Below are positions 24,940 through 36,301 of a stretch of DNA of 64,000 bases, piece after piece. Each line of letters begins with the position of its first letter. Within the stretch, counting starts at the first letter, position 1. Origin of the DNA: Austropuccinia psidii (Eukaryota; Basidiomycota; Pucciniomycetes; Pucciniales; Sphaerophragmiaceae); contig JALGQZ010000009.1 of assembly GCA_023105745.1 (NCBI GenBank), positions 9,212,937 through 9,276,936 of the forward strand. Reading direction: 5' to 3'. Both the position numbers and the translations under genes were made by a program. Below the pieces are notes generated by a model. The model was not told the origin of the DNA and ran no database searches. It saw nothing but the letters and a program-made list of their open reading frames with translations.

Positions 24940-26173
24940 CCATGGTGAGGCTGAGCCAATTGCAGCAGTTGCAGCACCTGACAAAGTCTCAGCTTCAAGG
25001 CCTGTTGGGAAAATTGAAGCTCAGTTTCAGAATTGGCTGTGAGTGAGAAGGGAAATGTTTGTGTGAGGAAGAGGAACAAAGGGGCTTTGGCTGAGTATTG
25101 AAATTGATTGAATTGTAAGACTCAGTCAAATCCCCTTTTTTGCCTTAAATAGCCACCCAATCACCCGGGAGGGATTTTGTGAGGGCATTGTTGAATGTGC
25201 ACGGTATGTGAAATGAACAAATGCCCCATGCAGAAAAAAACGTGGCGCGTTTGGTCAAGAGTGACTGCAGCGAGCATACTGGCCTTATGGCCGGGTGATA
25301 GTTCTTGAACAAAGGGTCAGGGTGCTGTATGCCAAGTGAATACAGTGTGAGCTTGGGTCAACCCATTGCTAAGGTCTGCTTTGGGGTCATAATTGAAATG
25401 CTCAGTGGCTGAACATTTGAATTGCAAATTTATTGAGCTATTGATATAACAATATCATTTGAACCATGCTGAGCAATCTCTAGGTCATTTTTGTAAGCAC
25501 GCAATCTGAGCAATCAGCACAGCATCGGATTACATTTCAGCCAGGCACCGGATATCACACGCTTTGGTGAAGTGCTCCAAACTGAGCCTTCCAATGAACT
25601 ATTGCAAAAATTGTTGCGACCTTGGCTCTACTGAAAACTTCCACAGAGCTTTTGACCATGACATGCTCAGCTTGGGTGAATCACAATGCTGAGCATGTGG
25701 AACATGAGGTATGTGTATGCCAAAATAAGGAAGGTGGATCCAAATCGGTAATAAGCATGCAGGTGGAAGTAGTATTACACCATCCTAATTTGTATAGCCA
25801 ACATTGTAGTACCTACACCTTTGTACATGTATGCTGCCGGGTAGAGCAAAAGCTGTACAAGAATGTAACCTGAAATCAGGCCAAGCCATCAATTCAAATT
25901 TCTCAATTGCATCCCTTTGATGCACCTCTTGTGAAGCGTTCTTCCTAACTACCGCACAGATTCTGGTGTAATCCAAGTTGATGTAAGGGGTGCATAATTG
26001 GATGACTACTGATTTGGGTCATATGCAAATGGTGGATTCACTCTGGTGCCGAGGTTGGGGCAAACAATGCCTGGCCCTGCTTGTTTGTTACGCCCCCATG
26101 GTTCATACGCCGGGAACTTTCACCTGCCTGGCGGACCATTTACGTGCCTGTATTCTGACCAGCTATTTGCTTG
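24940..26173. other. Non-coding part of R1
   Basis: No ORF with recognisable similarity. It aligns by eye with 36727-38010 in R2, including TTGAGCTATTGATATAACAA (about 25433 and 37217). It ends at the A5 LTR. Confidence 0.55.
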
Positions 26174-27610
26174 TGTCAGCCTGTGACTCAAAGCCAGAGC
26201 ACAAGCATGACAGCCAATAACCATAAACCAATGGTATACCAAAGATACCACCAAAAGATGGATCTGAGCCAAATCATCTCAAAAGGTATCAAACAAGAGA
26301 GAAAACCTATCTCTTTCCAAATATACAATTCCCATCCCCATAGGACAAAGAATAACAAAGTTATTCCTGCTCAAAGTTGTTGCTGAGCATAAACCTTAAT
26401 TTTCACCTCTCATTGGAAATACAGAGTAGGAGGCCTAACCCCATCAAATGGGTATGAAGAATGAAGCTCTAAGCCAGGGCTATCCAATGGTACCAACCAA
26501 ACTGAGCTAGCACCAGTATTACAGAAGTTATGGTAAAATTCAGACCAAATAAGGGTGAATAAAATATTCACCTCTCATCTAGCTTCTACAGTTTTAATGT
26601 GAGATACTTAAAGTGGGGTCTTTTTGGAAAGAGCACAAGCAGCGCTATCTGATGGTGCCATTATTTTCCCCATATCTCATTTAGAAGAAAAGCTATGAGG
26701 CAAACAAGCCCAATACAGCTTTTTGCCTAAAACATGCATATGTACAAAACTCTTGTACATGGGATAGCTTTGCCATATTTAATGATAACCATACAAAATG
26801 AGGTACCATTGTGTAGAAAACATACAGGGATACACACTGAACCAATTCTGAGGTTGAAATCTCAAAAAATGACAAAGGTATGGCTGTTATAAGGTCAAAC
26901 TCCCACAGTCTGGCCAATACAGCCTTGCCAGGGGATAATATCCCGTAAACATGATTATGAGGTGTCAAACAGACAAAGAAGCTTGTTTTTACTTCAATAC
27001 CTCAGATGTCAGTCAGTACTGGGGTCCCATACAGTTTCTGTACAGCATTCTACGTGTCATACATGTCAGAAGAGGGCTATGTGGTCCCCAGATGAAAGTT
27101 TTCACCCTGTATTGGTGAAAACTGTCCAGATGTGGCTTCAAAACCACATCTGAGAATAATACACGCTATAAAGGTCCTTGCAAACCACAAGCCTGTCTCA
27201 GAGAGTGAAAAAATCTTCACTTGTTCTATGTGAAAAGTTCTAATAGCCCTTCCACCCCATTTCAGGATAAAAAGGAGGCTTTGCACACCCAGAAATTCTT
27301 TCCTCATCCTTCTCTTGAATACCCTATGCATTAAACTGTCAAAAACAGTTTTACCCTTGGGTAATAAACAGGTATAATTATAAAATTAATTATTGTAGCC
27401 TTTATTATTGTAATCCAACAGGTAAAGCTGCACCCAGGGCTTGTAACAGCGCTCACCACGACTATATTTCATATAGTAAAGCTCTTTTATCCTTAAATTA
27501 AAGTATCTTTGACTCTTATAACTCCTTTTAAATGCTTTTTTACTGTGTCACAGTCATAGTTAAAAGCTGTAAATACATTTCAATACTTTGATCATAGACT
27601 CAGCCTGACA
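26174..27610 (+). repeat. 5' LTR of A5 (family A, 1437 bp)
   Basis: Starts TGTCAGCCTG and ends GACTCAGCCTGACA. It is full-length compared with 1478-2907 and 19270-20707, with more scattered differences. It has the TATA-like GGATAAAAAGG near 27265. Confidence 0.92.
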
Positions 27611-27630
27611 TTTTGCGGGCCTGGCCATGC
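27611..27630 (+). other. Primer-binding-site position of A5
   Basis: TTTTGCGGGCCTGGCCATGC follows the LTR directly. It resembles the motif at the same place in elements B (9424) and C (56929, minus strand), differing by few bases, which supports a shared priming mechanism. Confidence 0.5.
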
Positions 27631-28211
27631 TCTTTTGAATTTTTGGACCTTATAAGTACGTTTTCTCACTTATTTATCATTTTCTGACAATTGCTTCTAT
27701 ATTTTTAAGCGTATTTTTATTAATAATATATATATATTCTATATTTTATTCATTGAATTGATCTATGCACCATTCTATACTCAGATTGTAAGAGTATTTG
27801 TCGTGTGGCTGATACCCACAAAACCTTTATTTTTGGCGTGTTTTGCATATAAAAAAACTTAAGCCATTGATAAGTCCTCTATTTTGGATTAAATAAGGAT
27901 ACCTCTGACTGTAAAACCAACGGTTTAGGCGTGGTTAACTTTATTGTTAACCCAATTACCCCTATACAGAACCACTTCATATAGATCACACTTGAAAACC
28001 ACAGGTTGATCTGAGAGACACTGGTACACAAACAGTGTAACAGGGTACCAAAACCTGTAATTCTGATGTGGAATTGTTAATTCAATTACACTGTAATTAT
28101 AAAGGGCATATTTTAGTAATATACAAGCCCAGAGGCCATTCTTAGACGTGCAAGCAGCACTTTAAGAAGTCTTAACTGACATAAGCCCTCTTTTTTCCTA
28201 CTTTGATTCAG
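27631..28211 (+). other. Untranslated leader of A5
   Basis: AT-rich at first, then mixed sequence with many stops in all plus frames. It ends in a pyrimidine-rich stretch and a 3' splice site (CTACTTTGATTCAG, 28198-28211), after which the frame becomes open. I see nothing else in it. Confidence 0.5.
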
Positions 28212-28347
28212 TGGAAGATAATTATATCCCACTTGTGACCCAGTCACAGGCCAACACACCAGTGACACCCTCAGAACCAGAGGGCAGCAAGGGCAAAGGA
28301 AAGAGGAAAAGTGAAGGCCTGATTACAGCAAAGAAGTGGACACCAAT
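28212..28347 (+). pseudogene. First gag/ORF1 exon of A5, 5' piece
   Basis: Open frame after a splice acceptor, reading VEDNYIPLVTQSQANTPV and, at the end, LITAKKWTP. It is Lys/Gly/Ser-rich, as expected of a disordered N-terminus. It stops at the giant transposon. With one AAT copy kept, the last codons join the right-hand piece as KKWTP-IATQRS without a stop or frame change. Confidence 0.75.
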
Positions 28348-28393
28348 CACCAGGGAAAATCTCATCTCAATCATCGGTGATTGACTTCACGTC
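28348..28393 (+). repeat. Left terminal inverted repeat of the giant transposon
   Basis: Starts CACCAGGGAAAATCTC, continues with TCAATCATCGG and ends with GATTGACTTCACGTC. It pairs with 61305-61350 in inverted orientation, 41 of 46 positions identical by my hand count. Confidence 0.88.
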
Positions 28394-28625
28394 GCACTGC
28401 GGTCAGTATAAAATCGTGCTTCAGTCGGGTTAGTGTCACTTTATAGTCACTGGATTTAGTGGGTCACTTCACGTCAGTGTCAAGAAAACGTCAATTGTCA
28501 CATGTGACACATGAGAATGTCACTCAAAGCCCAAAACCATTTCAACACTATTCGCAATGTTCAGGTAATTTCACCTCATTGGCTTCCGCATCCCCACCTA
28601 ATCCGCCCTGACGTTTCGCATGCTT
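28394..28625 (+). repeat. Left subterminal region with short repeats
   Basis: Non-coding. The octamer TTCACGTC recurs (28386-28393 and about 28467-28474), with several GTCACTT/GTCACAT-like words between them and one CACATGTG palindrome near 28501. Subterminal repeats of this kind are usual transposase binding sites in CACTA elements. Binding here is inferred. Confidence 0.45.
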
Positions 28626-28629
28626 ACGC

Positions 28630-28925
28630 GCCCGCACTGCCCTCCAGATGAGACTCCGACACTGCCCCCCCATCTCCATCCTCACCACTCCTTACGCTTT
28701 CACACCCCCACCCTTACCATCTTTATGCTCACGTGGTGCACTCCTGACATGCCTGCGACACTGATAGCCATCCTTACGCTTGTGTAGTGCCCTCCTGACA
28801 CCACTTATCCTTATGCTTGTGTAGTTCCCTCCCGACATGCTCCTGACACTGGTTACCATCCTTATTCTCGCGGAGTGCCCTCACAACATGCTCCCGACAC
28901 CACTTATCCTTACGCTTCCGTATTA
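28630..28925 (+). repeat. Degenerate minisatellite near the left end
   Basis: Units built on ATCCTTACGCTTGTGTAGTG and CTCCTGACACCACTTATCC recur with a period of about 50 bases and a longer period of about 100. They share CCTTACGCTTGTG with the arrays at 22690 and 33990. ORFs across it are repeat artefacts. Confidence 0.65.
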
Positions 28926-29631
28926 CATCCGTAGTGTACGGTGGCTTGTTGTCGTACACGATGAACGCAATTGCCGAAATATGCTGAGTGGCCTTCCTGC
29001 CAACAGGACCTAAGGGGAAATTGGTCAGTATATTCACAATGTTGTGGTTAGGGTTTAAATCATGAGACTCACAAATTAAAACCTAATAAGTGGACTATTT
29101 AAGACAAAAATTGTGTCTCCTGTTTCCCCGACAAAACCATTTTATTTCATATCATTCAAATGGAACACTTTGCTTAGTCCTGAACTCATGAGCGTTGAAT
29201 AGTTCAAACGTTGACTTTAGTAGGTTTCTCACTAGTCAACTTTATTCAATGTCTCACAGGGAAGTGATTTAATTTGAATGAGATGAAAGAATTTGCAACA
29301 CATTGCCTCCTTCAATTTCCCGACAGATTATATTTTGCAAATGCAATACAATTTCAATAGAAGGTTGGAAGTCTGCTGATGCACAGGTTTATTTTGGTCA
29401 GCTTGTGGTTCTGAAATGTTTCTTTTCTAGAATATTCAATAACTCTTAATCTTCTTTAAATTTATATTTAACTTCTTTCTCACTTTGATATTCACTCAAA
29501 AAGAATCAATTATTTTAAACTTATTTTACTTCCACCTTTTTTCTTCAATTTAGATCTTTTTATTCAAGAATTTTCAAACAAGTTCTCAATCAGCTAATCA
29601 CCAGCTATTTGCTTAATAAACTACCTCCGCT
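28926..29631. other. Upstream region of the first cargo gene
   Basis: No supported ORF. The last 200 bases are pyrimidine-rich and AT-rich, as expected of a fungal promoter and 5' leader, and end at the ATG at 29632. Confidence 0.4.
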
Positions 29632-31866
29632 ATGGCCCAAACCCCGCGAAATTCAACCGAATTTAATGAACAACCAACTTCAGCCCCAGAGAGTGGAAGT
29701 GAAATCTCTGATATGGCCAGTAGTCGTGAATTAGGCATTGAAGTAGAGAGCCAGTCACATGAAGATGATGAAGAACCACCAGTTCTTCCAGAATGTGAGT
29801 ATGCATCCATCTTGAATATTTCAAATCTCTCAAAACCTGATATTGTGTCATAGCATTTATTTCAGGTCAGCCTCCAAGCTCTCAGAAACCAAATCTTAAG
29901 AGCTATGAGAAGGAAAAGACTGTTTAACCTTGTGCACCGACAAACGATGATGGGCAAGATGATGTAATTTTTAGTGGGGAGGTGGAAATTATATCCAAGA
30001 AACGATTTGTCTCCAACATTGCTCAAACAATCCCAAGGCTCAAAAAAATTCAAAATGATAGTAAAATTCCTGATTATGTGCGTCAAAAGATTGGTGAAGC
30101 CATGAGCCTGCTCAAAATGGATTTGAACTGTAAGTCCATTACTAATTCAAAACAAATTTGATAAAAATAGCTGCTTACAATATATGGGCAGGTGTGGAGG
30201 TGGGAGAATCTCTACCTGAAGGATTGCGTGTCGTAATTGAATTTCCAGGCGAAGGAGTAGGAAAAAGACCAAATATAAATGCCACCAAAAAAACAAACAA
30301 AAAACGCCGTACCTTTGAAGCGGCAAAGGATTCTCGGGATCAAGGTGATGAAATGATCAATGTTGAAGTGGACCATATTGATAAGGAACCTCCGCATACT
30401 GAACCCCCTCCATACTCAATGAAACAATCCATGATGAAGCTCCACATACTGAAAGCCCCCCAATACCCAATGAAACAATCCATGATGAAACCCCTCCCGC
30501 CTCTCCTCGGAATATTCAAGCCTTTCAAGAAAGGGGGACAATTAAACATCATACAATGGGACAAGATATGACTGATATAAGTCCTGAACCTGAGCCCAAA
30601 GTGTCATCGTCTGCTAATTTTCAAGGAATATTTTTATCCCGCATTGAAGAGTTTGGAGATATTTTGAATTATCATTCCAATATTATTCAATAATCATGGA
30701 AAAGAAGGCTTGATAATATCAATAGTATTTACAAAAATTGATGGGACAATTTACCAACAAATGATGCCCATACATTCCTGCCCTTTGGTATTAAGGTGAT
30801 CAGTAACTGAGAGCTTAAAATGTCGGCTTGGCTGGACGACCTTGAGATGGCAGGTGAGTTTTATCTTTGTGCAGGATACATGACTATTGCCTGTTGACTG
30901 GTGATATAAATTGCAATATATAGGGTTAGATTTTTTTAAGCCAACAGAAACAGAAGCGTTTTTTAATCACAACATTTGGAATCTCAAATTGAGGAAGGAA
31001 TCAGCTAAACCTCCAGAGAATCTCCCAAAATCTGAACACTCCTTCTTCAAAATGGTTCAGAGTCTTCTTTACCGTGCCAATCCAGTTAAACATTTTTGGG
31101 CAAATGTTATGTTTGAATCCATTAGTTTAGTCTCATACAATGTGATTGCACACAAGCTATATGTTGCACCAACATCAAATTTGACTGATCCTCTTGGACT
31201 CGAACGGGGCGCAGTTGAATACCTTGCCTACTGCTTGAGTAAATTGAAGCAACATGCAACCCAACTCAGCATTGAAGGTGGCGGGGCTGACAATGAGATA
31301 TCCAAAAAGCCGCACAAGAACCTGGAGGATCTAATGGATACAGTTATCCATTTGATGATTTCATACAACATGGTACGTGCACATACAAAGGTCAAAGTTA
31401 ATGGCATCAAAGGTAAACTCACGAACTCAAAAAAAATGAGGCCATCAAAGATATTTTGATGTGTCACAAGAATCTCGGAATAAATTGAATTTGCTATGGT
31501 ATATCAGCAGCATTCTGTGCGGCGGGGATTCGTGGTTTGATGGTATGCTCAGATGACTGGAGAACAAGTGCAGTTAAAGGGGATTTATCACTAATTGACA
31601 TTTCCAAGAAACTTTCAGAGGGTAAAAATCTAGTGGAGCCAGTGTGGATACATACTAATAAGTATATATGTAATTTACTGAATAAAAGTTTCTTCTCATC
31701 AGAGTCTTTTAACCCCACTGTACTTCTTAGATTTTAATTTGCACAATGCTTAGTATTAGACTTTGGTGATGCCTGGGTGGCAAAGCGCGGTCTTGGTTCA
31801 AGTGATGAGGTCACCTTGACTGTACCCAGGTCAGCTAAACTCACAACCAGGATTGACCCAATTTAG
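29632..31866 (+). pseudogene. Cargo gene 1: unknown multi-exon protein, broken
   Basis: Starts with ATG at 29632 (MAQTPRNSTEFN). Exon 1 ends at 29794 with GTGAGT, and the intron ends TTTCAG at 29865. Exon 2 continues in phase but meets a TAA after SYEKEKTV. A next donor GTAAGT lies at about 30131 and an acceptor at about 30191. Later pieces include a basic stretch (NATKKTNKKRRTF), a long open exon at 30911-31440 (GLDFFKPTETEAFF, HFWANVMFESISLVSYNV), a frameshift at an A-run near 31430, and GIRGLMVCSDDWRTSAVKGD. A final exon ends at TAG 31864-31866. No domain recognised. Splice signals and long open exons show a real former gene, now with at least one stop and one frameshift. It could form one transcription unit with the following oxygenase gene. 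Confidence 0.6.
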
Positions 31867-31955
31867 ATTAGCTTTGTACTAGATAGATTGTAATTGAATT
31901 TTTTAAATTTATTTATGAATTTAATAATCATGACTTCCTATCCTACTTTTTCCCA

Positions 31956-33818
31956 GATGCCACAGTCTGAATACCAATAGTAATTGTATGGCAGCATGCC
32001 TCTGTACACCATTGAAAAGACTCCGACAAGACACAATCTGAGTCAGGCAGCTGTGCCCGCGAGTAGCACACGGGGGGGGCATTGTGGGAGGTCGCGCTTA
32101 TCACTTCCCGCCAGCCCATACTAGGCCAAATGTTCCTGTGTCTTTCAAGAGGACTAGGATAACTAGGGATCCGCAGAAGGGTGAATATTGCATTCGCGCG
32201 TGCTTGTGATATTCCACAAGGTTGGATTGGAAAGTGATTGCATGGGAACATCAATATGTCAAATTGAATAATGCACTATCCACTGCAGTTTTCAGGTTCA
32301 GGTATTTGAGATTGCAAATTTGCAAAGGTCAGGTGTGATCTTTCTTTTTAGCTGCAATTAAAAAAAATTCATCGACCACAATCCAATTTAGGTGATATTA
32401 CTAAATCATTAATCATTTCATTTTCCGCTGCAAGCATTCCATTCACCAAAAAAGGAAAAGAGGGTAAAAGGCAACTCGCGGAAAAGCGTCGGGCTGAGGA
32501 AGGAAATTGTGAGTTGCTTGCTTAATCTCAGTATATATATATGCTTCCACATTTATGTGGCACCCTCAGTGGGCGCCACGGAAGAACATTGGCTTGAGTC
32601 GGTTCAGATTGTGCCATTGTCATGTGGACTCCAACAGGGAAGTCAAAGGCTGTGTGCAGAATATAGCTCTTTGGGCATTGGGCACCATTCTGGACTCAAA
32701 ACTCCTTAGCTTCAAATGGCAGGAAGCAGTATCTGATATCTTGTCTGCTTCAACACATAGTAATCCCTCAACCACTCGGGAATAGTGGGAGATCCCGAAA
32801 TACAAATGAGCGCAAAACGACCCAAATGAATAGGTTGTTTTCCTCCTCTTTCCCAACAGCACAAATATCAATGCCAGTATCAGAAAATATCACCCCAAGT
32901 GAAATTAGGAGGGTTTTGGATGTCAATCAGATCAAACACATTCACTTTGGCCGTGTGGAAACTTTCTCTTCAACCGGATTACTCATTGCCCTTGTTGAAT
33001 TCTGACCATTCATATCAATGAGTGAAGTCGAGGTCAATCAATGGGATGAATTATCACAATTCTTATTTTGAAAAAAGAGATTCACCGACCCAATTGCAAC
33101 AAATGGAGCATTACTGGACGGATTTATGTTCGCGATTGGGTGGCCCAAATGCAGCACGAAGAATGAACAATTTGGTCTGTATGGAAGTGTTGGGAAAATT
33201 GAAAACGCAAAAGATGAATGGCGGAACCCAGGTGCCAATCTTAGCTCAGTGGGTTGCATTCTAGGTCAATCCTTACAATATATTGGGGATGATTTATCTG
33301 AGAAGATTCAAAATTGCTACAACTCATTGGGGGTTCCGTCTTTTGATGAAGTCAACTATGAAGGCGATATTCCCGCAAAACAGGGTGCATGCGAGTTTGC
33401 TTCCGCACTCACTTTCACCATGAATTGCTTCAAAAACTCACCTCATCTTGATAAGAATGCATTTCTGTATGCTTTGGGATGGTGGTTTCAAGCTGATAAG
33501 CGGACCAGCCAAATTCAAAGAGATGCATCAAAGCGGTGTACAGGGGGAATATTGATTTTCCCAAATGAGCATTTTTGGATTGATCTATCCGATTGTCATG
33601 GGCTCATTCAGGTAGTGTGGGCCAGTAGTACATTTGTTCATTCTACTGATCCAGCACAGGAAAACGAAAGCACAACACCAGTGGGTATGTACACACAATG
33701 CTCAAGCAGGTTAGCAAAAACAATGTGGCAAAAAAGCCATGGCTATTATGAGGTTGGCGAGAGAGCGGGCTTTCAAATCAGGGATGGTAATACACTCTCA
33801 TGCCAATTCAAAGAATGA
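31956..33818 (+). pseudogene. Cargo gene 2: Tet/JBP-like 2OG-Fe(II) oxygenase, 5' part broken
   Basis: The 3' part is a long open frame (33072-33818). Counting from the Met at 33126 it has an HxD motif in NSPHLDKNA (His107, Asp109; His codon 33444-33446), a distal His in TFVHSTDPAQ (His172; 33639-33641) and an Arg in CSSRLAKTMW (Arg195). This is the order expected for the iron ligands and the 2-oxoglutarate-binding Arg of a double-stranded beta-helix dioxygenase. From memory this matches the fungal Tet-like 2OG-Fe(II) oxygenase family, whose characterised members oxidise 5-methylcytosine in DNA. Upstream, the same frame has TGA codons at 33003-33005 and 33069-33071. Earlier exons (from about 31956, with GRAYHFPPAHTRPNVPVSFK, and about 32829, PVSENITPSEIRRVLDV) are fragmentary. 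The start is uncertain, so the product is probably inactive despite intact ligands. Confidence 0.75.
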
Positions 33819-33989
33819 GGAGATTTGCATGTGTGTTGGGTAAAAAATGGTGGGGTAAGGCAGAGGACAATATACACCAGGATTGGATGGTTTCAAGTGC
33901 GGGAGATGGGGTGTCTCACATGAAAAAGGGGTGAAGTGGATTATGTAGGGTGGCATGCCCTCGTATATATGTCCTGGTTTGATTCTCTT

Positions 33990-34560
33990 GTCAAGGATGC
34001 CAATGCTTCACACGCGAATCCTTATGCTTGTGCAGGTTCCAACAATGCTAAAAGTTCCTTATGCCTATGCGGGCTGCCAACGCTTCACACTCCAATCCTT
34101 ATGCCTGCGCAGGTTCCCAACAACTCACACGCCAATCCTTACGCCTGTGCTGGCTCCCAACAATTCACACACCAATCCTTACGCCTGTTCAGGCTCCCGA
34201 CAATTCACATGCCAATCCTTACGCTTGTGAAGGCTCCGGAAAATGCTAAAAATTCCTTACGCCTGTACAGGCTTCCGACAATTCACACGCCAATCCTTAC
34301 GCTTGTGAAGGTTTCCAACAATGCTGACAATTTCTTATGCCTGTGCAAGCTCCCGACAATTCACCGGCCAATCCTTACGCTTGTGAAGGTTCCCCACAAT
34401 GCTGAAAATTTCTTACGCCTGTTCAGGATCCCGACAATTCACACGCCAATCCTTACGCCTGTGCAGGCTCTCAACAATTCACACGCAAATCCTTACACCT
34501 GTGCAGGCTCCCAACAATTCACACGCCAATCCTTACGCTTGTGAAGGTTCCCGACAATTT
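33990..34560 (+). repeat. Minisatellite, about 14 units of about 40 bp
   Basis: Direct imperfect units such as TTACGCCTGTGCAGGCTCCC followed by AACAATTCACACGCCAATCC. A second unit type (TTACGCTTGTGAAGGTTCC with AACAATGCTGAAAATTTC) is interspersed. All reading frames stay open because of the repeat, which explains the 202-codon ORF here. I do not regard it as a gene. There are no spacers of uniform unique sequence, so it is not CRISPR. Confidence 0.85.
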
Positions 34561-34962
34561 AAACAATTCAATACATGAATAAGTTTAATAGCGTGTGACC
34601 ATAGGAAAGGCAATGTCTCACTAATCTGGAGTCAATTTCTCACATGCGGGAACCTCCTTCTTTTTCACAGTTAAGAATTAATATGGCGCTAAAACATGGA
34701 AGAAGAAAATATAGGAGATGGTAACAATGACTATTGGTGCATTTTTGGCAAAAGAGGTTCATGCAAACAAATACTCACTCAAACATTTGGTGGGGCACTT
34801 ACAAAAATAATTCTCACGCAATCAGGGATTTTCTCTGAGGAGGAAATAAATAATTTCTACATGAAAAAAGAATGTAATAGAAATTGAACATAAAAATAAT
34901 TGAATACAAATAATTTATTTAAAAGAAAGTATTACAAATGATAAAAAGTGGAAATAATGAGA

Positions 34963-36301
34963 TTATTTTTTGAGTAATTTGGAGACTATCCCGGTGATGT
35001 TTTCCTTTGGATAAGCCTCCAGTGCCTGGGCAAGGAGGGAGTTTAATTCCTCCCGGAATTCCCAGTGCAACTCATTTCTATGAGTTGCATCCATGAAAGG
35101 AATCATGTGGAGCAAGCGGCAATGCTCCAATAAGATTTGGTTGATCGATTCATGGAAAATGGCTTGAGGAATCATCAAAGTCAGTTCTAAGTCAGTGAAT
35201 TCCTGGCGAGCGTCATCATGTGAATGAGAGGGGCTTTGCAGCGGGGGGTTCTTGGGGGCACTGAAAGGGTTCTCTGGGGAGGGGGGGAACAGGATGGGAA
35301 GGTGGGCGAGTCGGGGAAGAAGAAGGGGGAGGGGGAGGGGGGGATCTGACCGGCGTATTGTCAATGATAATTATGGAGCTGGGAGTGGCGGGACGAGCTG
35401 GAGATGGTCGAAGAAATGGTGAGGAAGCGTTGAGAGGAGTGAAGAAAGAGGAGTGGTTACTTACCAAAAGGTTCCTCCGTGGATTGGGTAGGAGCCACCT
35501 AAGGTTCTGGCTCACAAGTCGTATCATCCTCAGGTGGTTGGGAGGATGGACTTGGGTCAGGAATAGGTGGCTCTTTGGCTCGGGAGGGTTCTAAAAAAGG
35601 AGTAAGAGTGCATTAAATTGATTCAAAAGTGAAAGTGGAAATGAAATGAAACTTTGGCTGCTTACCGTGGAATAATTTCTCTGACCATTGGGTGGCACTC
35701 GGGCCTGGAGTGGGTTTCCGCGGGGTTTGCTTGTGAGGCAAACTAGGAACGGGAGAGTCTTGTTGGGGGGGATTCGAGGGGTTTTGTTCTATGAGTAATG
35801 GAAAAAAGTCAGTATTATTGCGTGAAGAGAAATGAGATAAAGAGGAGAAAGAAAACTTACTTTGGTGTTTGAATCCCATAGGTGACAAGACATGGTCAGG
35901 ATTGACCCAAGTTCGAATGTCCTCTTGCCATTGCCATCCTTCATTGGCCAGATAATCACTTTGCGCAGGTCAAGGAGTGAAGTGACCATCGGATGGTGGC
36001 CCAGGAGGGGGGGTGGACAAATCAATGCTTGAGGGGACAGGGCTAATCATCCGGAATCGTTCCCGTCGGCCTGCTTGAGGTCCTGGTGTCCATTTGCGCT
36101 CAAAAACGGTTTCATCATTGTTGACCAGAAAGGAGCCCCGCGAGGGCGTCTTGGGCAAGAACTCCTATGGACGCGTGGTCAGAAGGGGCGGACAACAAAC
36201 AAACCTTTCTTGTGTGCTTGTCGGCAAGCATCAAAAGCATTGGTCGTCGTCAAGGAACGAATGCAGGGGATACCCCGCTTGGTGCATAAAGTGCACGACA
36301 T
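34963..36301 (-). pseudogene. Degenerate Zn2Cys6-like protein gene (R2 copy)
   Basis: Starts with ATG at 36299-36301, reading MSCTLCTKRGIPC and then NAFDACRQAHKKG. The first half of the CX2CX6C pattern is intact, but two cysteines of the second half are replaced (Phe and Gly), and TGA follows after VVRPF. Downstream exons read ISPVPSSIDLSTPPPGPPSD and SPMGFKHQSKFSFSS, and the C-terminus ends at the stop 34963-34965 (GIVSKLLKK). Compared with R1 the start is intact but the zinc cluster is worse. The two copies lost different cysteines, so both decayed independently from an intact ancestor. Possible former transcription factor. Function inferred only. Confidence 0.6.

Larger units (their letters stand above)
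22690..26173 (+). repeat. Dispersed block R1, paralogous to R2 (about 33990-38050)
   Basis: The block runs minisatellite, short spacer (22873-23270, no gene seen), minus-strand Zn2Cys6-type pseudogene, its promoter region, and about 1.2 kb of non-coding DNA ending near CAAACAATGCCTGGCCC (26061) and the target GCTTG (26169-26173). Matching landmarks in R2 occur in the same order and orientation (34585, 34963-36301, 36719, 37862). Because R2 lies inside the giant transposon, R1 may be a piece of another copy of such an element. Confidence 0.75.

Noticed and set aside
28926..29631. Small ORFs upstream of cargo gene 1
   Set aside because: Short, no splice context, partly in minisatellite.
33936..34544. 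202-codon and shorter ORFs over the minisatellite
   Set aside because: All frames are open because the repeat lacks stops. The protein would be only the translated unit, without a conserved start or neighbours of a gene.
33990..34560. CRISPR-like array
   Set aside because: Units are contiguous and diverged, there are no uniform unique spacers, and the organism is evidently eukaryotic.
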